NCBI RefSeq assembly: GCF_007644035.1
Contig: NZ_VMTV02000966.1
Span: 1 to 64,000 of the forward strand
Origin: Vogesella mureinivorans
GTDB lineage: Bacteria; Pseudomonadota; Gammaproteobacteria; Burkholderiales; Chromobacteriaceae
Length of the DNA: 64,000 nt
Direction of reading: 5' to 3'
Shown one piece after another: positions 58,250 to 64,000 of the stretch (positions are counted from its first letter, which is position 1; every line of letters starts with the position of its first letter). The notes beneath the pieces are model-generated. The model made no database searches. It was given only the letters and a program-made list of their open reading frames with translations, and was not told where the DNA came from. The position numbers were made by a program, and so were the translations under genes.

Positions 58250-58480
58250 TCAGGCGGCGTTGATGTGGTAAGCCGCCTTGATGGCGGCGGCTTTGTCATG
58301 GGCGCTTTGCAGGCCGTAGGCGGTCAGGCTGATGTCACTACCGCACACGCAGGCCAGGGTACTGTCGGGCTGCAGGCTGGCCAGGTGGTGGCGGTTTTCG
58401 TGCCCGCAGGCGGGGCAGGCGATCACCACGGTGGCCTTGTAGTGTTTGTCCAGATCGATATCAAAGCGCGGCGACTTCAT
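58250..58480 (-). CDS. Small zinc-ribbon-like protein
   Basis: 76 residues with two cysteine pairs, CPACGHE and CVCG, spaced like a zinc ribbon (VVIACPACGHENRHHL...STLACVCGSDISL). Basic C-terminal helix. GGGAGAG lies before the ATG. No specific function known; it stands alone between ltaE and the ODP operon terminator. Confidence 0.75.
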   Translation of the reverse strand: MKSPRFDIDLDKHYKATVVIACPACGHENRHHLASLQPDSTLACVCGSDISLTAYGLQSAHDKAAAIKAAYHINAA

Positions 58481-58503
58481 CAGGATACTCTCCCATAAAA
58501 GAC

Positions 58504-58532
58504 AAGAACCTCCGCTGGCTGCGGAGGTTCTT
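58504..58532 (-). terminator. Terminator after the ODP/MCP-like operon
   Basis: AAGAACCTCCGC / GCGGAGGTTCTT stem, minus-strand continuation TTGTCTTTTA; 40 bases past the ODP stop. Confidence 0.85.
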
Positions 58533-58572
58533 TAACTTAGGAAGATGGCCGGCTTATTTCAAGTCATATTGC

Positions 58573-59325
58573 CTAACGGCGGTGGCGGAAGGTGCTCAGG
58601 CCAACGGGCAGCTCGGCAAACCAGTTGATGAAGCGCATCACGTCGTCGCCCTGGTAGATGCTGCCGTGCTGCGGGCACAGCATGTCGATCTTCATGCGGC
58701 TGGCGCGTTCGCACCAGTCCAGCTTGGCTTCGGTGGAGCCCATCCAGCGGCGGTGGAAGCCCTCGGCGTGGCGGATGTGTTTGTCGAAGTCGCGTACGAA
58801 TAGCTCGTCTTCTTCGGGCGGCGTCATGGCGGCGCCCACGTCGCCGCTAAACAGGATGCGCGCGTCCGGGTCGTACAGGTGGAAGTTGCCGGACGAGTGC
58901 AGGAAGTGCGCCGGTACATATTCGATCTGGCCGCTGCCTAGCGACATGCTCATGCCCTCGTCCGGGATAGCGGCCAGCGAGTTTTCGTCGCCGCCAAAGT
59001 GCGGGATGAAGGTGCTCCACAGCCGGCTCACATAGCAGCGGATATCCGGGTTGCATTCCAGCCACAGGCCCAGCGACGAGATGATGTCCGGGTCCTGGTG
59101 CGAGGCAAACAGGTAGCGGATGGCCATCGGGTCCACAATGGTGGACAGCGCGGCAAACACGGCGGGGAAGATCTCGCTGCCACCGGGGTCGGTCAGCAGG
59201 TTGTCGCCTTCGCGGCTGATCAGGTATTCGTTGGTGTCGATCACGCAGTCGGGTTTGGACGGGTCGCGGGCAATCACGACCCAGCGGTGGCTGCCTTCCT
59301 GATAGATGGTCTGGGCGGTCTTCAT
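58573..59325 (-). CDS. Oxygen-binding di-iron protein (ODP), metallo-beta-lactamase fold
   Basis: 250 residues from ATG 59325. MBL-fold with di-iron ligands typical of FprA/ODP: FASHQDPDIISSL (in place of HxExD), PAHFLHSSGNFHLYD, ILFSGDVGA and CPQHGSIYQG. It lacks the flavodoxin domain of FprA. ODP proteins have been reported as O2/Fe sensors for chemotaxis in Treponema. Here the ATG overlaps the stop of an MCP-tip-like gene (59322-59325), giving strong contextual support for a sensor role. Confidence 0.9.
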   Translation of the reverse strand: MKTAQTIYQEGSHRWVVIARDPSKPDCVIDTNEYLISREGDNLLTDPGGSEIFPAVFAALSTIVDPMAIRYLFASHQDPDIISSLGLWLECNPDIRCYVSRLWSTFIPHFGGDENSLAAIPDEGMSMSLGSGQIEYVPAHFLHSSGNFHLYDPDARILFSGDVGAAMTPPEEDELFVRDFDKHIRHAEGFHRRWMGSTEAKLDWCERASRMKIDMLCPQHGSIYQGDDVMRFINWFAELPVGLSTFRHRR

Positions 59326-59930
59326 CGTCTTTGCATTCCTGTGCACAGTGCCTCGATGGAGGGCAGGATGTTTTGTATTTTCTGGTCGAATTCCTGGCTG
59401 ACCTCGGCCAGGGCGCGGCCGTATTCGCGGCCGTAGGCGGCTTCGATCTTGGCGGAGCGCGAAATGGCTGTGCCAAACTGGCACAGCTTGCGGGCGTCTT
59501 CCAGGCGGTCCAGCAGGCGCAGGCGTACCTCGCGCACGCGCTGGGTGATCAGGCTGAATTCTTCTTCGCGCCGTACCATGACATCGCGCAGGGCGGGGGA
59601 GGGGTTGGCTACCAGGTCGGTGGCTTTTTTCAGCAGCCGGTAGCGCCGCTCCTGGCGCAGCAGGTCGGAGATCAGGTTTACTGCCAGGTAGGCATCGTTG
59701 GATAGCTCCTGCATCAGGGCGGTGAGCTCTACCGACAGGCTGCGCAGCTCTTTCGAGATCACGCCAAAGCCCAGCGCTACCTCGCCGGCACGGTGCGCCA
59801 GCAAAATGGCGTTTAGCGCCATGATGTTGATCTGGAAGGCAATCAGCACTACGCCTTTGATGCCTTCATTCAGCCGTACAAAGCCGGCCAGCTCGCCCGA
59901 CGATGTCTTGTGTGTTGGCTTATTGCTCAA
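59322..59930 (-). CDS. Short MCP-tip-like protein coupled to ODP
   Basis: 202 residues, no membrane segment. Residues 30-75 (QINIMALNAILLAHRAGEVALGFGVISKELRSLSVEL) clearly match the chemoreceptor hairpin tip and following helix, but the key [13 protein letters not shown] pattern is altered. The rest is coiled coil. It lacks HAMP and sensor domains. Coupling to ODP suggests a soluble receptor whose input is the partner protein; whether it engages CheA/CheW is unknown. Confidence 0.8.
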   Translation of the reverse strand: MSNKPTHKTSSGELAGFVRLNEGIKGVVLIAFQINIMALNAILLAHRAGEVALGFGVISKELRSLSVELTALMQELSNDAYLAVNLISDLLRQERRYRLLKKATDLVANPSPALRDVMVRREEEFSLITQRVREVRLRLLDRLEDARKLCQFGTAISRSAKIEAAYGREYGRALAEVSQEFDQKIQNILPSIEALCTGMQRR

Positions 59931-60078
59931 AGCCCGCTCCTTGCATGTGGCTATGGTGGCAGTCTAGCAAAGGGCGTGGGGCTATGCCCTAGTTCTTTCG
60001 ATATACGTACACACGCAATGGGCTGGTGTCGTACCGGCTGCTTGGTTATGCTTGGCCGTTTTGTTTGGGGAGTCTGGC

Positions 60079-60855
60079 ATGGAAGCCGATCTGGATCGCC
60101 GTTTTGGCGGCGTCGCCCGTTTGTATGGCGAGGCGGCTTTGCAGCGCTTTGCTGCGGCCAAGGTGTGTGTGGTGGGCGTGGGCGGGGTGGGTTCCTGGGT
60201 GGTGGAGTCGCTGGCGCGCAGCGGTATCGGCCATTTGACGCTGATCGACCTGGATAATATTGCCGAATCCAATACCAACCGCCAGCTGCCGGCGCTGGAC
60301 CCGCTGTACGGCATGGCCAAGGTCACCGCGCTGGCCGAGCGTGCGCGCGCCATCAACCCGGCTTGCGTGGTGACCGAGGTGGAAGACTTTGTTACCGAAG
60401 ACAATCTGGATGCCATGCTGGGCCAGGGCTTTGACTATATCGTGGACTGCATCGACAGCCTGAAAGTGAAAGCGGCCATGGCGGCCTGGTGCGTGCGCCG
60501 CCGACAGCCGTTTGTGGTATCCGGCGGCGCCGGCGGGCAGATGGACCCGACGCGCATTGCCATTGCCGACCTGGGGGCGGTCACGGAAGACCCGTTGTTG
60601 TCCAAGCTGCGTTACACCCTGCGCCGCCACTATGGCTTTAGCCGCGAGCCGGGGCGCAAGCTGGGCGTGCGCTGTGTGTATTCCACCGAGCCGCTGGTGT
60701 ACCCGCAGGTGCAGGCCTGCGATAGCGGCGAGGCGCGCGGCCCGCAGGGGCTGTCGTGTGCCGGTTTTGGCGCCAGCGTGGTGGTAACCGCCAGCTTTGG
60801 CCTGTTTGCCGCCTCGTGCGTGCTGAACGATCTGGCCGGCAAGCGCCGTAAATAA
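60079..60855 (+). CDS. tcdA: tRNA threonylcarbamoyladenosine dehydratase TcdA
   Basis: 258-residue E1/ThiF-like ATP-dependent enzyme (CsdL/YgdL) that cyclises t6A37. ATG 60079 with GGGGAG six bases upstream. AAKVCVVGVGGVGSWVVESLARSGI (nucleotide loop), IDLDNIAESNTNRQLPA, DCIDSLKVKAAM and FGASVVVTASFGLFAA. Normal length. Its TAA stop is fused to a dispersed-motif copy (60854-60866), followed by a terminator. Confidence 0.95.
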   Translation: MEADLDRRFGGVARLYGEAALQRFAAAKVCVVGVGGVGSWVVESLARSGIGHLTLIDLDNIAESNTNRQLPALDPLYGMAKVTALAERARAINPACVVTEVEDFVTEDNLDAMLGQGFDYIVDCIDSLKVKAAMAAWCVRRRQPFVVSGGAGGQMDPTRIAIADLGAVTEDPLLSKLRYTLRRHYGFSREPGRKLGVRCVYSTEPLVYPQVQACDSGEARGPQGLSCAGFGASVVVTASFGLFAASCVLNDLAGKRRK

Positions 60856-60884
60856 GGTTGGCCGCAGCAGGTGTCGCCATCAGG

Positions 60885-60915
60885 CGCCATGCCCCGTACA
60901 GGGCATGGCGTTTTT
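60885..60915 (+). terminator. Terminator after tcdA
   Basis: CGCCATGCCC-CGTACA-GGGCATGGCG followed by five T residues; its tail reaches the stop codon of the convergent gene. Confidence 0.93.
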
Positions 60916-61658
60916 CAATTGGGCAGCTGGTAGCGCTGGCGGTATTGCTGGGTAAGGCGCTCGTATTCGCCGCTGGCTTTGAGCTGTACCAGCGCCTGGT
61001 CAAACTGCTGGCGCAGATACACATTGGCAAAGCCGACATGGCGCGGCGAGCTGCCCAGCAGGGCGTAGCTGACGGTGGCGTGGCGCTGGCCGTTCAGGTC
61101 GGTTTGGGTGGGGTTGGCGCGAAAGATGAACTCGTCGCTCACGACCACATCCACCCGGTGGTTCAGCAGCAGGCGGTTCAGCGTGTCCTGGTCGGCGTGT
61201 TCGCTGTAATTGGGCGAGCGTGCTACGGCATGGGCAAAGTCCGGGCCAAACAATAACCGCGCATTCTGAAAGCTGGCCACGCTGTAGCGCGACAAGTCGC
61301 TGGGCTGCGTCAGCACGATGCCGCTGCCGTGCAGGGTGATGGCGCGGTTGCGGTAATACAGCAGGGGCTGCGAGTAAAACAGCGCGTCCGAGGCAGAGGG
61401 CGTGAGGGTGATCATGGCGTCCACCTGCCCATCTTTCAGCATGGCCAGCCCCCGTGCCTGGGGTACCTGTATCACTTTGGTCTGGTAGCCGGCCTGCGCC
61501 AGGGTGGCAATGGCCAAAGAGGCCTCCAGCCCGCTACGCCCGCCGGCTTCCACATAGGGTAGTTTGGCCAAGCCTACCGCCAGGCGCACCTCGGCTGCAT
61601 GGGCGGTGATGGCGAGCAGCCATGACATGAGGGCTAGGCATTGCATGATGGCGCGCAT
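60915..61658 (-). CDS. Family 3 periplasmic solute-binding protein
   Basis: 247 residues. Signal peptide (QCLALMSWLLAITAHAAEV), then a bacterial SBP_3-like fold: VRLAVGLAKLPYVEAGGRSGLEASLAIATLAQAGY, MLKDGQVDAMITLTPSASDALFYSQPLLYYRNRAI, and a C-terminal QFDQALVQLKASGEYERLTQQY typical for the family. No permease or ATPase is adjacent, so it may be a sensor-type or orphan binding protein. Confidence 0.88.
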   Translation of the reverse strand: MRAIMQCLALMSWLLAITAHAAEVRLAVGLAKLPYVEAGGRSGLEASLAIATLAQAGYQTKVIQVPQARGLAMLKDGQVDAMITLTPSASDALFYSQPLLYYRNRAITLHGSGIVLTQPSDLSRYSVASFQNARLLFGPDFAHAVARSPNYSEHADQDTLNRLLLNHRVDVVVSDEFIFRANPTQTDLNGQRHATVSYALLGSSPRHVGFANVYLRQQFDQALVQLKASGEYERLTQQYRQRYQLPN

Positions 61659-61789
61659 GGTGTGGTGGGGGCTGCCTTGGGCAGTCTGGATAAATGAATG
61701 ACCGCATTATTGTGGCGTGAGATGAATTTGTCAGCGCCATGGCCAGTCAACACTGCCTATACTCCTTGATAGATGCAGGGGCTAAGTCG

Positions 61790-61927
61790 ATGAAATTTTT
61801 ATTGAATAAGCGAGCGAGTGCGGCCAAGTACGTGTGTGCGCTGTGGCTATTTTATGTTCTGGCGGGCTTGCTGATGCTGAACTGGCAGGCCGTAACACGT
61901 TTTGGCATGCGCTTGTGCAGTGGTTAA
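61790..61927 (+). CDS. Possible 45-residue membrane peptide
   Basis: [20 protein letters not shown] and on: one membrane helix ([16 protein letters not shown]) after a basic N-terminus. The ribosome-binding site is weak (GGGG, eight bases before). It lies just ahead of an MCP gene. I am unsure it is real. Confidence 0.4.
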   Translation: MKFLLNKRASAAKYVCALWLFYVLAGLLMLNWQAVTRFGMRLCSG

Positions 61928-61961
61928 CCGTGTTGTAGACCTGACAGACCGGAGGTATGAC

Positions 61962-63467
61962 GTGACAGAAGTAATGAGTACAGAAGGGCGTATCGCCCAG
62001 CTGCGTGCCATGGCTGACCGTACCTTGGTATTGACGCTGTGGTTGCTATTGCTGCTCACCCTGCTGCTGGCCAGCTGGCACGACACCTGGCTGGAGGTGC
62101 TGCTACTGGGGCTGCCGGCTGCCCTGGTGCCGGCCTTGCTGGTGCGGCTGGCACCGGCAGGCGCGCTCAGCACGCGGCTGGCGGTGGCGGCTTCTTTCAT
62201 GGTGTTTTCTGCGCTGATGATTCACCAGAGCCGTGGCATGCTGGAGTTTCACTTTGCCATTTTCTGTTTTCTGGCTTTTTTGCTGTACTACCGCGACTGG
62301 CTGCCTATCGTGTTGGCCGCCGCGATTATTGCCGTACATCACATCAGTTTTTATTTTCTGCAGCTCAATCAGGTGCCGGTATTTGCCTACCCGTCGGTGG
62401 GCAGCTTCTGGGTCGTGGTGCTGCACGCCGCTTTTGTGGTGGCTGAAACCATCGTGCTGGTGATTTTTGCCCGCCGCATGTACCGCGAGAGCGTAGAGGC
62501 CGCCACGGTGGCCATGTTGGCCGAAACCATGGCCAAGGGCGATTTGCGGCCAACTGCCATGCCGGTCAAGATGGACAGCGAGCTGCTGGCCACGGTGTTC
62601 AATATGCAGCAGTCGCTGGCGGTGCTGGTAGGCAATGTGGTGCGCGAGGCCGACAGTATCCAGCAACGCTGCCAGCAGCTGGACCAGCTGTCACATACGG
62701 TAAAGCAGGACGCCGCCTTGCAGCGCAGTAGCTCGCAGCAGATGGCAGAGCAGACGGCCCAGCTAGCCCAGACCATAGGCAGCAGCAAAGACAGCGCCAT
62801 CCTGGCTAGCCAGCTGACGCGGGACGCCGACCAGGTGGCTGGCCAGGGGCGGGCCATTATCCGCAGCACCATGCAAGAGATGCAGCGCATGTCGGCCACC
62901 ATTCAGGATACCGCCGGCCGTATCGAAACCCTGGGCAGCGCCAGCGACAAGGTGTCCGGCATCGTGAATGTGATTCGCGATATTGCCGAGCAGACCAACC
63001 TGCTGGCCCTGAACGCGGCCATCGAGGCTGCCCGCGCAGGTGAAAACGGCCGTGGCTTTGCCGTGGTAGCCGACGAGGTACGCAAGCTGGCAGAGCGTAC
63101 GGCGCTGTCTACCCGTGAAATCCAGCTGGAAATAGAAGGCATGCAGGACAGCAAGCAGGTTGCGGTCAGCAGCATGGGCAGCATGGTGGAGCGGGTGCAG
63201 AATGGTGTGAACCTTACCCGGGAGGTAGAGGCCTCTATCGATAGTATCGCCCAGTCGGTGCAGGGCGCGGCCGAGGTGGTGGCCAGCATCGCCGGCAACC
63301 TTGGCGCGCAGGTCAGCTCGGTGCAAAGCATTGGCCAGCAGATCAGCGATGTCGCCACTATCGCTACCCACAACGATGAACGCGTATTGCAGGTGGCCAG
63401 CCTGACGCACGACATGCTGGAGACGGTTGGCCGCATCCAGGCGGATACCGGCAAGATCCGGGTGTAG
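61962..63467 (+). CDS. Methyl-accepting chemotaxis protein with multi-helix membrane sensor
   Basis: 501 residues from GTG 61962, which has GGAGGT five bases upstream. The N-terminal half has about six membrane helices and almost no periplasmic domain. Conserved membrane histidines ([33 protein letters not shown]) recur in other MCP and GGDEF proteins and may bind a cofactor. Then comes a short linker and the signalling hairpin ([37 protein letters not shown]). Confidence 0.92.
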   Translation: MTEVMSTEGRIAQLRAMADRTLVLTLWLLLLLTLLLASWHDTWLEVLLLGLPAALVPALLVRLAPAGALSTRLAVAASFMVFSALMIHQSRGMLEFHFAIFCFLAFLLYYRDWLPIVLAAAIIAVHHISFYFLQLNQVPVFAYPSVGSFWVVVLHAAFVVAETIVLVIFARRMYRESVEAATVAMLAETMAKGDLRPTAMPVKMDSELLATVFNMQQSLAVLVGNVVREADSIQQRCQQLDQLSHTVKQDAALQRSSSQQMAEQTAQLAQTIGSSKDSAILASQLTRDADQVAGQGRAIIRSTMQEMQRMSATIQDTAGRIETLGSASDKVSGIVNVIRDIAEQTNLLALNAAIEAARAGENGRGFAVVADEVRKLAERTALSTREIQLEIEGMQDSKQVAVSSMGSMVERVQNGVNLTREVEASIDSIAQSVQGAAEVVASIAGNLGAQVSSVQSIGQQISDVATIATHNDERVLQVASLTHDMLETVGRIQADTGKIRV

Positions 63468-63490
63468 GCCCGGCGGGGTGTACTGTGTCA

Positions 63491-63530
63491 AACCGTGCCG
63501 GTCGGGCTTGCCCTGCCGGCACGGTTTTTT
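63491..63530 (+). terminator. Terminator after the membrane-sensor MCP
   Basis: AACCGTGCCGG / CCGGCACGGTT stem with a six-T tail. Confidence 0.9.
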
Positions 63531-63558
63531 GTATGCGGCTGGCGGCGGCCGCCTTGCG

Positions 63559-64000
63559 CTAGAAGCGGAAGCCTTGCAGCGAGCTGTTCAGCAGGCGCGA
63601 GCATTCTTCCATGCTGGCCGCTTCGGTAGACAGGCTGTCGGCTTCTTCCCGGTTGCTGGCAATTTCGCCGTCCAGCGTCTGCATGTGCTGGCCCATGGTG
63701 TGGATGTGCTGCTGTATTTCCTGGCTGTGGTTCACGTTCAGATCGAAGGCCTGCTGCAAGGAGCTCAGCAGGCTGCGGGTCTGTTCCAGCGTGTGTTGCA
63801 CGGTGCTGGAGCAGCCGGATAGCTTGTCTGCCTCGTCGGCCTGGCTGGTAATCACGCTGGCGGTATCGCGAATGGTTTGCAGCAGTTTGCCGACAAAATT
63901 GTCGGTTTCGGCCAGCGTGGCCTGGGTTTGGCCGGCCAGCTTGCGCACCTCGTCGGCTACCACGGCAAAGCCGCGGCCTGCTTCGCCAGCGCGGGCGGCC
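63559..64000 (-). CDS. Chemoreceptor, C-terminal part (5' end outside window)
   Basis: The minus-strand frame is open to the window end and encodes the [29 protein letters not shown] segment of an MCP hairpin followed by a coiled coil ending SLQGFRF. Sensor domain and start lie beyond base 64000. Convergent with the preceding MCP. Confidence 0.88.
   Translation of the reverse strand, partial: AARAGEAGRGFAVVADEVRKLAGQTQATLAETDNFVGKLLQTIRDTASVITSQADEADKLSGCSSTVQHTLEQTRSLLSSLQQAFDLNVNHSQEIQQHIHTMGQHMQTLDGEIASNREEADSLSTEAASMEECSRLLNSSLQGFRF

Overview
The window is a GC-rich bacterial chromosome segment. It most likely comes from a betaproteobacterium of the order Neisseriales, Chromobacteriaceae-like (for example a Vogesella or Chromobacterium relative). 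That placement is an inference from three things: the near-origin block mnmG-rsmG-parA-parB-atpIBEFHAGDC-glmU-(DeoR)-glmS, the yraL/lpoA/yraN/diaA/yraP cluster, and the number of chemotaxis receptors. No ribosomal RNA gene or dnaA is present to fix the genus.

Layout. 1-4.9 kb: the 3' part of a giant type I-secreted adhesin (Ig-like repeats, PA14, vWA, RTX) and an EAL phosphodiesterase. 4.9-8.6 kb: the yra cluster, divergent rsmI and tRNA-Leu(CAA). 8.6-14.3 kb: an accessory insert behind the tRNA, with a decayed tyrosine integrase, a 1077-residue STAND-type NTPase/phosphoribosyltransferase-like protein, and about 1.4 kb without genes that carries a repeated AAACCGTGG motif. 14.3-24.5 kb: a TatD nuclease, an MCP, a TolC-OmpA fusion, LapG, LapD, a duplicated terminator block, a Tim44-domain protein, TrmO and an OlsB-like acyltransferase. 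24.6-40.2 kb: the core block named above. 40.2-42.5 kb: a second accessory patch with REP-like palindromes, a TIR-domain protein and a small four-helix membrane protein between 118-bp direct repeats. 42.5-51.9 kb: a DsbA/DsbB pair, a PAS-MCP, small stress proteins, a prolyl oligopeptidase and an Ivy-type lysozyme inhibitor. 51.9-56.3 kb: an RtcR-controlled RNA-repair operon. It has a good sigma-54 promoter, a structured leader with two tRNA-like modules, a slipin, a doubly deleted rtcB remnant and an RlaP-type nucleotidyltransferase. 56.3-64 kb: a TSUP transporter, threonine aldolase, a di-iron ODP protein coupled to an MCP-tip protein, TcdA, a solute-binding protein and two more MCPs, the last cut by the window end.

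How the genes work together. The adhesin, TolC-like outer-membrane protein, LapG and LapD make up most of a c-di-GMP-gated Lap biofilm system. glmU, the DeoR regulator and glmS form a UDP-GlcNAc supply unit. The best candidates for undescribed biology are the STAND-PRTase protein at the tRNA hotspot, the RtcR operon with tRNA-like RNAs and a gutted rtcB, and a very abundant dispersed motif, GGTTGGCCGCA. That motif behaves like a DNA-uptake-type sequence: about fifty copies of its 9-base core counted by eye, inverted pairs, copies fused to stop codons, and none in the acquired STAND gene.
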